A DNA stretch of 64,000 nt from Symsagittifera roscoffensis. Its lineage: Eukaryota > Xenacoelomorpha > Acoela > Convolutidae. The notes under the pieces are model-generated. The model was not told the origin of the DNA. It did not search any database and saw only the letters and a list, made by a program, of their open reading frames with translations. Position 1 is the first letter of the stretch. Every line of letters starts with the position of its first letter. The stretch is from positions 1,200,201 through 1,264,200 of the forward strand of contig NC_087066.1 of the NCBI RefSeq assembly GCF_963678635.1, read 5' to 3'. Of the stretch, positions 18,724 through 30,630 are shown piece by piece. Made by a program: the position numbers and the translations under genes.

Positions 18724-21700
18724 TTTCTTAAATGCCTTTGGAGTTGTTCTGGTTAGAAAGATTAATGTATTTTGAAATCCTTTTCTGTAGCAGGATTACG
18801 CATTTTGTAGTGATGTTTTAGCTATTTTGGAAAGTTTCCCGATTTGTCTAGTCGTTCATATAACGTCGCTAATCCGTTAAAACCATCAATCATCCAGGTC
18901 AGATGTTCTATTCTGGTAAAAAAAAATTCGAATGCGAAACTGCATTTTCGTACACTCTGTTCGAATGTCACACAGTAGATTCAAAACGAGATGGATTGAA
19001 TTTTTTAAACCAGATGGATTGAACTTTCAAAACGAGATGGATTGATGGATAAGCAGTAGATTTTTTCAGCAATGGCAACAAAAATTTCTTCTCAAACTAG
19101 CAGCTAAATTCAAAAAGAAATTTTTTAACAGAGGTTATGCTCTTAAAACCAACCAGAACCCTATTCAATGGAAATTTTTGAAAGACCCCATGACCAGCAA
19201 AAAAAATTATTTCAAAAGATGAATTCACAAATCCGTTTTGTCTCATTATGTTTTTTATAGGTAATCAGAAGGTTAAAAACATCATACTAACCGAAATTAC
19301 AATCAAGAGTCCCGTCATCAAGTATTACAGTCAAAATCCTTGGAATTTTTGAGATAGGAAAATGATTACTTTAACAATAGATTAATTTGTTAACAAATAA
19401 CTTTAGAAATGGATTTGTTGTTTTGATAAACTTACTAAATAGTTTCATCTGATATGAAGATAATTTTTTTTTAAAAAGTCAATAAAATGGGCTCTTCGGT
19501 CATGCGACGGTACGTGCACAAGTTGGATAGGGCCAAACATCGGCAAGATTTTATGAATAAATCAAGTCGATATTGATGCATCAAGAGAATTGTCAATTAA
19601 AATCTACCCTCCTCGATTATGGCTCAGATAGAATTGTCTTTGTTGGATGTATTTTAAGATTTCTACACGCCCCAAGGCAGAGGATTGCACTCCTCTAAAG
19701 TGCATTACTAATTTTTCTTCTTTTAAAGTTTTTTGTGTCCGAGTATGATTCGTTCCGCTTCTCGTTAGTTTTTCTGCTAGTTTCTGCATGGTTTTTGTAG
19801 AGCCTGGTGCTGCTCCTCCGGTACAAGCAAAAGTTAGTGGAAGAAAGCTGCTGTATTCCACTCTAGAATTCTTTGTTGGTATTTTAGTGTTCCGAAACTC
19901 TCATGATATTAGTAGGCGTCAGATATAGTTTTGGGGCAGGATTTAGCATGGGGGTTGAACATTTTTACATCAAAAAGGTTCGGCTGAATCGGTCTCCCCA
20001 GAGTCAATTTGCCTTGATGTCAAGACGAGCGTCAACTTCAGTAGTGGTTGTTTTGTTGTGAAAATTTTCGCCTTGCAACGATCGAAGTTTCGGCTCGATT
20101 TCAAAACATGGCATACTTCGTTCAGGAGTGTTGCAAAGGTATCGCGAGTTTCATTATGTCTTGGGTGAGTGTATCCAACTTTGGGAAAGTGTAGAGAGTG
20201 GGTCAGTTTGAATGGTTGTCCACATGGGCTTGTATGTGGGGTGTTTGGTGGTTCACATCCATATCTCAGATGTAATTCATCTTTAAACTCTGATTTATTG
20301 ATGAAAAAATTGTATCTTTTTAAGGGTAGCACGCATAGCCATTTCGATGCTCCTTTCTGTGAGGCTAGATTTATTGTCAGTTTTTTTCTGAAGAGCAATT
20401 TTGCATAATTTAAGCTTTTTTTGAGAGTGTGATGCTCTGTCTCTCAGTTTTGATGTTTCTATTTATCAGAGTTTGATCCGTTTCAGCTATTTCTGGGTCA
20501 CTGTTTTCAAACGGATCACAAATGGCTTCGAACCACTCGTAATTTCTGGAAAAATCCGTGTTACATTTTCTTAAATGCTTCAGGAGTTGTTCTGGTTAGA
20601 AAGCTTAATTTGTTTTGAACTCCCTCTCTGTAGCAGGATTACGCATTTTGTAGTGATGTTTTAGCTTTTTTTGAAAAATTTTCAGTTAGGGTAGCTGTCT
20701 TTTCACTTTCGCTTTTCATGTATTTATCGCATGCTGATGGTGTTCCTTGTAACATTCGCCCGGAAGTACCTATTGAAGGGAAAAAAAGCTAGGTTCTTAA
20801 ACGACTGGCCAGCGTCTAAACACAGCTCTACATGCTTTTCATCGTGTCTGCCAAAGCCAGGACTTTTGGTGGTTTTCCTAAGATCGGGTCGACAAAACGT
20901 TACTCTTTCCGGCTTCGACCAGAACGCTCAAATTAACTTAGTTATATATGCAAAAATAGTGAGCTCATGGCTGGGTCTCAGTATCCCCAGACCACGAGGT
21001 GACTCCTAAAAAAAGGGCTACTACTATTTTTTTATATTACTATTGTTTTTCTTCAGTAGATAAAAATCTTCATCACCATCGAATATGGATCAACCCTTTC
21101 CCTCACTCCTAGCTTCTCATTATCTGAAAATGAATCGGTGTGTTAATTAAATTCAAATCAGGACATGACCCTGCAGCTAAAACTTATGTATATTACTTTG
21201 AGTCTTGCGTCCGAGATCCCGCCGGATTCTGGAGTCCGGGAAAATGGCACTGATAGTTTTTTCCCGAAAGGCTGGACACGTCGTCCCAACACCCTTTCTT
21301 GTTCGTGTGAATTGCTCGGTAACGGTTATAGCGGCACAATCGTTACAAATCAGAGCGGTTTCTGATAATTTCCAGTTCTAAGTTCAATCTGCCGTTATTT
21401 TCTCGTAATTGTTTTTGCTGCAAATTTTGTTGTTCTGTTTCGCCGTTTCAGTGTCTGCGAAATATAAAAAGGTTATTTGTCGTTCACGTCCAAATCGAAA
21501 TTTTATAAAAATTAACATGTCAGTTAAAACTGACCTTTCCCGTTTTGTCTAATTGTTCAAATAACGTCGCTAGGCCGATAAAATCATCATACTTCCAGGT
21601 CACATGTTCCTTTTCTGGTCGATAAAAATTTGAATGCGAAACTGCATTTTCGTACATTCTGGTCGAATGTCACATACTCCCCAGACAGCCCGGTCAATGT

Positions 21701-22080
21701 CCTCAATGAGTCTCGTTGACTTCATCAAAATGGTACAGTGCCATCGAATTGCCTGGTACAGTGCCTTTCAACGATTGAAGTTTCGGCTCTATTTCAAATC
21801 ATGGTATACTTCGTCCAGGAGTGTCGCAAAGGTATCGCGAATTTCATTATGTCTTAGGTGAGTGTATCCACCTTTGGGACAGTGAAGAGAGTGGGTCAGT
21901 GTGGAAGGTTTCCACATGGGCTTGTATTTGGGGTGTTTGATGGTTCCCATCCATATCTCAGATGTAATCCATTTTTAAACTCTGATTTGTTGAAGAACAA
22001 ATTGTATCTTTTTAAGGGTAGCACGCATAGCCAATTCGATGCTCCTTTCTGTGACGCTAGATTTTTTGTCAGTTTTTTTT
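18417..22080. repeat. Tandem duplication unit A (~3.66 kb)
   Basis: This unit is repeated immediately downstream (22081-25735) with a 3.655-3.667-kb offset. Frames at 18517-18723, 19604-19861, 19970-20398, 20731-21009, 21165-21365, 21634-21861 and 21858-22088 reappear in order in the second copy with almost identical translations. Differences are single substitutions and small indels, for example GAATTC against GATTTC at 19865/23532. The near identity indicates a recent duplication, or possibly an assembly artefact. Confidence 0.9.
19604..20590 (-). pseudogene. Non-LTR-like RT protein, C-terminal fragment (unit A)
   Basis: The frame 20398-19970 contains SLHFPKVGYTHPRHNETRD (CPKGG changed to FPKVG), TFATLLNEVCHVL and a tail ending DSGETDSAEPF. 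Frame 19861-19604 contains FACTGGAAPGSTKTMQKLAEK. Translating the gap gives LWGDRFSRTF and FNPHAKSCPKTISDAY with stops. The L-R-M-G-G-L segment present in the neighbouring fragments is deleted at about 20.56 kb. An almost identical copy lies at 23271-24250. Confidence 0.65.
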
Positions 22081-22440
22081 TCGTATGAGCAATTTTCCTT
22101 ACTTTTAACCTTTTTTTGAGAGTGTGATGTTCTGTCTCTCAGTTTTGATGTTTGTATTTATCAGACTTTGTTCTGTTTCAGCTATTTCTGAGTCCCTGTT
22201 TTCAAACGGATCACCGAAATGGCGTCAAACCACTCATAATTCCTGAAAAAGTCCTTGATACTGAGGAGGTCTAATCCTCCCATTCTAAGTGGTAGTGCAA
22301 AAAGGGTGCGATCATCATCGGTTATATGGTTTTTACCAGTAATACTAGGAAGTAGCTGATGTCTCATATACTTTTCAATTTCATCCATTTTCTTAAATGC
22401 CTTTGGAGTTGTTCTGGTTAGAAAGATTAATGTATTTTGA
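21780..22440 (-). pseudogene. Non-LTR-like RT protein, truncated C-terminal fragment (A/B junction)
   Basis: The frame 22388-22182 repeats LFALPLRMGGLDLLS exactly as at 18.6 kb. Minus-strand translation of 22090-21780 gives the CPKGGY...RHNEIRD region. The fragment then stops abruptly near 21.77 kb, where the sequence changes to an unrelated block. The distal ACTGG and IRTKIS segments are missing here, unlike in unit 0. Confidence 0.6.
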
Positions 22441-25400
22441 AATCCTTTTCTGTAGCAGGATTACGCATTTTGTAGTGATGTTTTAGCTATTTTGGAAAGT
22501 TTCCCGATTTGTCTAGTCGTTCATATAACGTCGCTAATCCGTTAAAACCATCAATCATCCAGGTCAGATGTTCTATTCTGGTAAAAAAAAATTCGAATGC
22601 GAAACTGCATTTTCGTACACTCTGTTCGAATGTCACACAGTAGATTCAAAACGAGATGGATTGAATTTTTTAAACCAGATGGATTGAACTTTCAAAACGA
22701 GATGGATTGATGGATAAGCAGTAGATTTTTTCAGCAATGGCAACAAAAATTTCTTCTCAAACTAGCAGCTAAATTCAAAAAGAAATTTTTTAACAGAGGT
22801 TATGCTCTTAAAACCAACCAGAACCCTATTCAATGGAAATTTTTGAAAGACCCCATGACCAGCAAAAAAAATTATTTCAAAAGATGAATTCAACAAAACC
22901 GTTTTGTCTCATTATGTTTTTTTATAGGTAATCAGAAGGTCAAAAACATCATACTAACCGAAATTACAATCAAGAGTCCCGTCATCAAGTATTACAGTCA
23001 AAATCCTTGGAATTTTTGAGATAGGAAAATGATTACTTTAACAATAGATTAATTTGTTAACAAATAACTTTAGAAATGGATTTGTTGTTTTGATAAACTT
23101 ACTAAATAGTTTCATCTGATATGAAGATAATTTTTTTTTAAAAAGTCAATAAAATGGGCTCTTCGGTCATGCGACGGTACGTGCACAAGTTGGATAGGGC
23201 CAAACATCGGCAAGATTTTATGAATAAATCAAGTCGATATTGATGCATCAAGAGAATTGTCAATTAAAATCTACCCTCCTCGATTATGGCTCAGATAGAA
23301 TTGTCTTTGTTGGATGTATTTTAAGATTTCTACACGCCCCAAGGCAGAGGATTGCACTCCTCTAAAGTGCATTACTAATTTTTCTTCTTTTAAAGTTTTT
23401 TGTGTCCGAGTATGATTCGTTCCGCTTCTCGTTAGTTTTTCTGCTAGTTTCTGCATGGTTTTTGTAGAGCCTGGTGCTGCTCCTCCGGTACAAGCAAAAG
23501 TTAGTGGAAGAAAGCTGCTGTATTCCACTCTAGATTTCTTTGTTGGTATTTTAGTGTTCCGAAACTCTCATGATATTAGTAGGCGTCAGATATAGTTTTG
23601 GGGCAGGATTTAGCATGGGGGTTGAACATTTTTACATCAAAAAGGTTCGGCTGAATCGGTCTCCCCAGAGTCAATTTGCCTTGATGTCAAGACGAGCGTC
23701 AACTTCAGTAGTGGTTGTTTTGTTGTGAAAATTTTCGCCTTGCAACGATTGAAGTTTCGGCTCGATTTCAAAACATGGCATACTTCGTTCAGGAGTGTTG
23801 CAAAGGTATCGCGAGTTTCATTATGTCTTGGGTGAGTGTATCCAACTTTGGGAAAGTGTAGAGAGTGGGTCAGTTTGAATGGTTGTCCAGATGGGCTTGT
23901 ATGTGGGGTGTTTGGTGGTTCACATCCATATCTCAGATGTAATTCATCTTTAAACTCTGATTTATTGATGAAAAAATTGTATCTTTTTAAGGGTAGCACG
24001 CATAGCCATTTCGATGCTCCTTTCTGTGAGGCTAGATTTATTGTCAGTTTTTTTCTGAAGAGCAATTTTGCATAATTTAAGCTTTTTTTGAGAGTGTGAT
24101 GCTCTGTCTCTCAGTTTTGATGTTTCTATTTATCAGAGTTTGATCCGTTTCAGCTATTTCTGGGTCACTGTTTTCAAACGGATCACAAATGGCTTCGAAC
24201 CACTCGTAATTTCTGGAAAAATCCGTGTTACATTTTCTTAAATGCTTCAGGAGTTGTTCTGGTTAGAAAGCTTAATTTGTTTTGAACTCCCTCTCTGTAG
24301 CAGGATTACGCATTTTGTAGTGATGTTTTAGCTTTTTTTGAAAAATTTTCAGTTAGGGTAGCTGTCTTTTCACTTTCGCTTTTCATGTATTTATCGCATG
24401 CTGATGGTGTTCCTTGTAACATTCGCCCGGAAGTACCTATTGAAGGGAAAAAAAGCTAGGTTCTTAAACGACTGGCCAGCGTCTAAACACAGCTCTACAT
24501 GCTTTTCATCGTGTCTGCCAAAGCCAGGACTTTTGGTGGTTTTCCTAAGATCGGGTCGACAAAACGTTACTCTTTCCGGCTTCGACCAGAACGCTCAAAT
24601 TAACTTAGTTATATATGCAAAAATAGTGAGCTCATGGCTGGGTCTCAGTATCCCCAGACCACGAGGTGACTCCTAAAAAAAGGGCTACTACTATTTTTTT
24701 ATATTACTATTGTTTTTCTTCAGTAGATAAAAATCTTCATCACCATCGAATATGGATCAACCCTTTCCCTCACTCCTAGCTTCTCATTATCTGAAAATGA
24801 ATCGGTATGTTAATTAAATTCAAATCAGGACATGACCCTGCAGCTAAAACTTATGTATATTACTTTGAGTCTTGCGTCCGAGATCCCTCCGGATTCTGGA
24901 GTCCGGGAAAATGGCACTGATAATTTTTTCCCGAAAGGCTGGACACGTCGTCCCAACACCCTTTCTTGTTCGTGTGAATTGCTCGGTAACGGTTATAGCG
25001 GCACAATCGTTACAAATCAGAGCGGTTTCTGATAATTTCCAGTTCTAAGTTCAATCTGCCGTTATTTTCTCGTAGTTGTTTTTGCTGCAAATTTTGTTGT
25101 TCTGTTTCGCCGTTTCAGTGTCTGCGAAATATAAAAAGGTTATTTGTCGTTCACGTCCAAATCGAAATTTTATAAAAGTTAAAACTGACCTTTCCCGTTT
25201 TCTCTAATTGTTCAAATAACGTCGCTAGGCCGATAAAATCATCATACTTCCAGGTCACATGTTCCTTTTCTGGTCGATAAAAATTTGAATGCGAAACTGC
25301 ATTTTCGTACATTCTGGTCGAATGTCACATACTCCCCAGACAGCCCGGTCAATGTCCTCAATGAGTCTCGTTGACTTCATCAAAATGGTACAGTGCCATC

Positions 25401-25735
25401 GAATTGCCTGGTACAGTGCCTTTCAACGATTGAAGTTTCGGCTCTATTTCAAATCATGGTATACTTCGTCCAGGAGTGTCGCAAAGGTATCGCGAATTTC
25501 ATTATGTCTTAGGTGAGTGTATCCACCTTTGGGACAGTGAAGAGAGTGGGTCAGTGTGGAAGGTTTCCACATGGGCTTGTATTTGGGGTGTTTGATGGTT
25601 CCCATCCATATCTCAGATGTAATCCATTTTTAAACTCTGATTTGTTGAAGAACAAATTGTATCTTTTTAAGGGTAGCACGCATAGCCAATTCGATGCTCC
25701 TTTCTGTGACGCTAGATTTTTTGTCAGTTTTTTTT
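22081..25735. repeat. Tandem duplication unit B (~3.66 kb)
   Basis: This is the second member of the pair with 18417-22080. It starts at the same word (TCGTATGAGCAATTTTCC) and ends where the third, more diverged unit begins (TTGTATGAGCAATTTTCC at ~25.74 kb). An approximately 12-bp net shortening between 24.8 and 25.3 kb changes the offset from 3667 to 3655. Confidence 0.9.
23271..24250 (-). pseudogene. Non-LTR-like RT protein, C-terminal fragment (unit B)
   Basis: This is the duplicate of the 19604-20590 fragment. Frames 24065-23637 (HFPKVGYTHPRHNETRD) and 23528-23271 (FACTGGAAPGSTKTMQK) are essentially identical to those in unit A. Both carry the same stops, so the lesions predate the duplication. 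Confidence 0.65.
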
Positions 25736-26124
25736 GTATGAGCAATTTTCCTTACTTTTAGCCTTTTTTGAGAGTGTGATGTTCTGTCTCTCAGTTTTGA
25801 TGTTTCTATTTATCAGACTTTGTTCCGTTTCAGCTATTTCTGTTTCTGGGTCACTGTTTTCAAACGGATCACCAAAATGGCGTCGAACCACTCATAATCT
25901 CTGGAAAAGTCCTTGTTACTGAGGAGGTCTAATCCTCCCATTTTAAGTGGTAGTGCAAAAAGGTTGCGATCTTCATCGGTTATATGGTTTTTACCAGTAA
26001 TACTAGGAAGTAGCTGATGTCTTACATATTTCTCAATTTCATCCATTTTCTTAAATGCTTTTGGAGTTGTTCTGGTTCGAAAGCATAATTTATTTTGAAA
26101 TCCCTTTCTGTAGCAGGATTTCAT
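25430..26124 (-). pseudogene. Non-LTR-like RT protein, C-terminal fragment (third unit)
   Basis: The frame 26124-25834 extends slightly further upstream than the others (SCYRKGFQNKLCFRTRTTP) and contains LFALPLKMGGLDLLSN. Frame 25745-25551 and closed sequence to 25430 carry the CPKGGY...RHNEIRD region. This unit is visibly more diverged from A and B than they are from each other. The 3' part is truncated at about 25.43 kb. Confidence 0.6.
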
Positions 26125-27479
26125 TTGGTTTTAGCTATTTTGGAAAGCTTTTCAGTTAGGGTAGCTGTCTTTTCACTTTCGATTTTCATGTATTTATCGC
26201 ATGCTGATGGTGTTCCTTGTAAGATTCGCCCGGAAGTACATATCGACGGAAAATAAAGCTAGGTTCTAAAACGTCTGGCCAGCGTCTAAACACAGCTCTA
26301 CATGCTTTTCACCGTCTCTGCCAAAGCCAGTTAATTTGTGATTTTCCTAAGATCGCGTCGACAAAACGTCTCTGCTTTCCGGCTTCGACCAGAACGCTCA
26401 AATTAACTTAGTTATATGCAAAAATAGTGAGCTCATGGCTGGGTCTCAGTATCCCCAGACCACGAGGTGACTCCTAAAAAAAGGGCTCCTACTATTTTTT
26501 TTATTACTATTGTTTTTGTTCAGTAGATAAAAATCATCATCTTCATCGAAGATGGATCAACTCTTTCCCTCAATCCTTGCCTCTCCTTATCTGAAAATGA
26601 ATCGGTATGTTAATTAAACAACTCAAGACATGACCAGGCTGCTAAAATTTATGTATAATACTTTGAGTCTTGCGTCCGAGATCCCTCCGGATTCTGAAAT
26701 CCGGGAAAATAGCGCTGATATTTTTCTCCGGAAGGCTGGACACGTCGTCCCAACACCCTTTCTTGTTCGGGTGAATTGCTTGGTAACGATTATAGCGGCA
26801 CAATCTTTACAACTCAGAGCGGTTTCTGACAACTTCCAGTTCTACTTCATTCTGCCGTTATTTTCTCGTAATTGTTTTCACTGCAACTATTGTTGTTCCG
26901 TTTCGCCGTTTCAGTGTGTGAGAAATATAAAAAGGTTACATGTCGTTCACGACCAAATTGAAAATCTAAAATTAACAGCTCCATTAAAACTGACCCTTCC
27001 CGATTTGTCTAGTCGTTCATATAACGTCGCTAATCCGTTAAAACCATCAATCATCCAGGTCAGATGTTCTCTTCTGGTCAATAAAACTTCGAATGCGAAA
27101 CTGCATTTTCGGACACTCTGTTCGAATGTCACACAGCAGATTCAAAACGAGATGGATTGATCTTTTTAAACGAGATGGATTGAACTTTCAAAACGAGATG
27201 GATTGATGGATAACCGTAGATTTTTTCAGCAATGGCAACAAAAATTTCTTTTCAAACTAGCAGCTAAATTGAAAATGAAATTTTGTAACAGAGGTTATGC
27301 TCTCAAAACCAACCAGAACCCTATTCAATGAAATTTTTAGAAAGACCCCATAACCAGCAAAAAAAAAGTTATTTCAAAAGGTGAATTCAACAAAACAGTT
27401 TTGTCTCATTTTGTTTTTTAATAGGTAATCAGAAGGTCAAAAACATCATACTAACCGAAGTTACAGTCAGGAGTCCCAT

Positions 27480-28175
27480 CATAGTTTCGGCTCTATTTCA
27501 AATCATGGTATGCTTCGTCCAGGAGTGTCGCAAAGGTATCGCGAATTTCATTAGGTCTTAGGTGAGTGTATCCACCTTTGGGACAGTGAAGAGAGTGGGT
27601 CAGTGTGAAAGGTTTCCACATGGGCTTGTATTTGGGGTGTTTGATGGTTCCCATCCATATCTCAGATGTAATCCATCTTTAAACTCTGATTTGTTGAAGA
27701 ACAAATTGTATCTTTTTAAGGGTAGCACGCATAGCCAATTCGATGCTCCTTTCTGTGACGCTAGATTCATTGTCAGTTTTTTTTTCGTATGAGCAATTTT
27801 CCTTACTTTTAGCCTTTTTTGAGAGTGTGATGTTCAGTCTCTCAGTTTTGATGTTTCTATTTATCAGACTTTGTTCCGTTTCAGCTATTTCTGTTTCTGG
27901 GTCACTGTATTCAAACGGATCACCAAAATGGCGTCGAACCACTCATAATTTCTGGAAAAGTCCTTGTAACTGAGGAGGTCTAATCCTCCCATTTTAAGTG
28001 GTAGTGCAAAAAGGTTGCGATCTTTATCGGTTATATGGTTTTTACCAGAAATACTAGGAAGTAGCTGATGTCTTACATATTTCTCAATTTCATTCATTTT
28101 CTTAATTGCTTTTGGAGTTGTTCTGGTTCGAAAGCATAATTTATTTTGAAATCCCTTTCTGTAGCAGGATTTCAT
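27480..28175 (-). pseudogene. Non-LTR-like RT protein, C-terminal fragment (fourth unit)
   Basis: The frame 28175-27885 (LFALPLKMGGLDLLSYKD) and frame 27942-27679 correspond to the third unit. The CPKGGY...RHNEIRD region follows down to about 27.48 kb, where the fragment joins unrelated unit sequence. The upstream edge again shows the QNKLCFRTRTTP segment shared with the third unit. Confidence 0.6.
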
Positions 28176-29300
28176 TTTGTAGTGATGTTTTAGCTATTTT
28201 GGAAAGCTTTTCAGTTAGGGTAGCTGTCTTTTCACTTTCGCTTGTCAGGTTGTTATCGCATGCTGATGGTGTTCCTTGTAACATTCGCCCGGAAGTACAT
28301 ATCGACGGAAAATAAAGCTAGGTTCTAAAACGACTGGCCAGCGTCTAAACACAGCTCTACATGCTTTTCACCGTCTCTGCCAAAGCCAGTTAATTTGGTG
28401 GTTTTCCTAAGATCGGGTCGACAAAACGTTACTGCTTTCCGACTTCGACCAGAACACTCAAATTAACTTAGTTATATGCAAAAACAGTGAGCTCATGGCT
28501 GGGTCTCAGTATCCCCAGACCACGAGGTGACTCCTAAAAACAGGGCTACTACTATTTTTTATATTACTATTGTTTTTGTTCAGTAGATAAAAATCATCAT
28601 CTCCATCGAAGATGGATCACCCCTTTCCCTCACTACTAGCTTCTCATTATCTGAAAATGAATCGGTATGTTAATTAATTTACCTCGGTACATGATCGGGA
28701 AGCTAAAAGTTTTTGTCTAATACTTTGAGTCTTGGGCCCGAGATCCCTCCGGATTCTGGAATCCGGGAAATTAGCACTGCTATTTTTTCCGGAAGGCTAG
28801 ACACGCCGTCGCGACACCCTTCCTTGTTCTTGTGAACTGCTCGGTAACGATTGTAATGGCACAATCGTTACAACTAGGAGTGGTTTCTGACAGTTTCCAG
28901 TTATAACTTCAATCTTTCGTTGTTTTCTCGTAGTTGTTTTCGCTGCAACTATCGTTGTTCTGTTTCGCCGTTTCAGTGTGTGCGAAATGTAAAAAGGTTA
29001 CGTGTCATTCAAGTCCAATCCAAAAACTTAAAAGCTAGCGTATCAGTTAAGACTAACCCTTTCTGACTTGTCTAATCGTTCCAATAACGTCGCTAATCCG
29101 TTAAAACCATCATACTTCCAGGTCACATGTTCTTTTTCGGTTCGATAAAAATTCGAATGCGAAACTGCTTTTTTGTACATTCTGGTCGAATGTCACATAC
29201 TCGCCGGACAGCCCTGTCAATGTCCTCAATGAGTCTCGTAGTCTTCATCAAAATGGTGCAGTGCCATCGAATCAGAATTTACAAAATGCACCGAACCACT

Positions 29301-29937
29301 TTTTTCCACCTCATATCAACTCACTGCAGAAAATAAATGGCATCATACCACACAATTATAGCCTTCCAATTTCTTTCACTAATCTGCACTTTCGAGGATA
29401 TGACATAAGATTAAACATTTTTTCCGACTTCCAATGTCAAGTCCCTGATTTAAAACTTTTTCTCTTAGATTTTAAAAGGTGTTGGTTTGCAGGACAGTCC
29501 TTCCAACCAACAAGCTAAAATGATCCTACTATTCTTCTTCCCTCAGGAAATTTAGTTGTTTTTGGTCCTAAATGTTTAAATTAACGAACTCGGTGGCTAG
29601 AAGGAACAATGAAACAATCTACTTCTTCAAGAGGTTGTCCAAGCCTTTCATGTCCCCACAAAGTGATCAGTCGTCTTAATTGATTAAAAACAACCATGCA
29701 GGCCAGAATATTTTAATATACACTTCACTCAAGCCTTTCTAATTCAACAGTAAGTGTCTCTAAAGCCACTAACTAAAATCAAAATGCAATTTTATAAATG
29801 CAACAAATTTTGTAATCTTCAAAACTCAACCAAATGTTTTCTTTTCAGTTTCAAATGCAAACTTGGTTGCTTTGTTTCTCATTTGAGTTTTTTGTCACAT
29901 ACAAAACAGTTCTGAGTTTTAACATCTTCTATCGTCG
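29301..29937 (-). other. Gene-free interval where the 3' LTR of retroelement copy 2 would be expected
   Basis: No coding signal. The minus-strand element ends at a stop codon at 29959-29961 followed by a polypurine tract at 29938-29956, so any 3' LTR should lie here. A candidate LTR start is the TGTTAAAAC word on the minus strand near 29.92 kb. I could not find a matching 5' LTR elsewhere, so the LTR remains unproven. Confidence 0.3.
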
Positions 29938-29956
29938 CTTCTTTCTTTCCTTTTTT
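29938..29956 (-). promoter_or_regulatory. Candidate polypurine tract (plus-strand primer site) of copy 2
   Basis: On the minus strand this is AAAAAAGGAAAGAAAGAAG, 19 uninterrupted purines, lying within a few bases of the stop codon of the last ORF of the element. LTR retroelements prime plus-strand DNA synthesis from such a tract immediately upstream of the 3' LTR. The position is exactly where one is expected. Confidence 0.5.
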
Positions 29957-29958
29957 GT

Positions 29959-30519
29959 TTAACGTTTAGAAGTTCTAGAACTTCTAAATTCTTCTAATTT
30001 TCTTGCTTTTTGCATCTTGTTTTTCAGGCATTTGTCAATGTTCCATCTCCTCCTCCTGCGCATTGACTCCGCACTTTCAGTCTCTAGGTCTTGCAACACT
30101 TCGGTAGCTATTCTGACGCTGTTGGAAGCAATCCTCCAACCCTTCTGCTCTTCTAATCTTTGTTTAAAACAAGGTAGAGGATCAATGTTAGATTCTCTGT
30201 TTCGGCAGAAGCTGTTGTGGAGGCACAACTTCACGTTTCTCTCCAAGTCTTCCTTCAACATCTCTGCTTTTTCCCTACAGTCATATTCACTTGTCCTAGA
30301 ATGTCTCTTCACTGCGGTGGTAACTGTATTCCGATGAGTTACAAAAGCTCGCTTAAGATCTCCTTCTCCAATGACCAGCTGATACGCACTGTACACTCTG
30401 CTGCGCTTCGACATATGATTTTTGGCATACTCGTACAACCATGCAGTCATGTTGCCTCTGAACCAGGGCATCAGACGTCTTCTGGCCATTATCTTTTTCA
30501 CTTCCATCGGAATGATCAA
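29959..30519 (-). CDS. Last ORF of copy 2, basic C-terminal protein or tail
   Basis: The frame of 186 aa starts at an ATG and ends a few bases before the polypurine tract. It is very rich in Arg/Lys, with RKLEEFRSSRTSKR at its end and RRRRRWNIDKC inside, plus YAKNHMSKRSRVYSAYQL. It follows the hydrophobic ITIVIVGILIG segment after a ~110-bp broken stretch, so it might be the cytoplasmic tail of the preceding membrane protein. Alternatively it is a separate basic accessory protein. No family is recognised. Confidence 0.45.
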   Translation of the reverse strand: MIIPMEVKKIMARRRLMPWFRGNMTAWLYEYAKNHMSKRSRVYSAYQLVIGEGDLKRAFVTHRNTVTTAVKRHSRTSEYDCREKAEMLKEDLERNVKLCLHNSFCRNRESNIDPLPCFKQRLEEQKGWRIASNSVRIATEVLQDLETESAESMRRRRRWNIDKCLKNKMQKARKLEEFRSSRTSKR

Positions 30520-30630
30520 AATCTTGCACCTTGTCTCAAAAATATCTAAATTTTGTACACACTCTAATTCCTGTAACTGTTCTCTCCTCGGCGCCTCCTG
30601 TCTTTTGTTCTCCTTTATATGAACCTTCAG

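Larger units (their letters stand above)
16200..29300. repeat. Long degenerate tandem array built around RT C-terminal fragments
   Basis: The landmark GTAACATTCGCCCGGAAGTAC (or close variants) recurs at about 16.23, 20.75, 24.42, 26.22 and 28.28 kb. A second landmark, beginning GCGTCCGAGATCCCTCCGG or close to it, recurs at about 16.57, 21.21, 24.87, 26.67 and 28.73 kb. A third (GTCGTTCATATAACGTCGC and variants) recurs at about 16.91, 18.85, 21.55, 22.52, 25.21, 27.01 and 29.07 kb. Unit lengths are irregular (roughly 1.8-4.5 kb) because of internal deletions. Minus-strand protein fragments of a non-LTR-like RT protein are embedded in each unit. I read it as repeated local duplication of a dead element. 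Confidence 0.8.

Noticed and set aside
20169-20408. Recurrent ~80-aa plus-strand frames (also 21858, 23836, 25513, 27562)
   Set aside because: They are antisense shadows of the CPKGG/RHNEIRD region of the minus-strand RT fragments.
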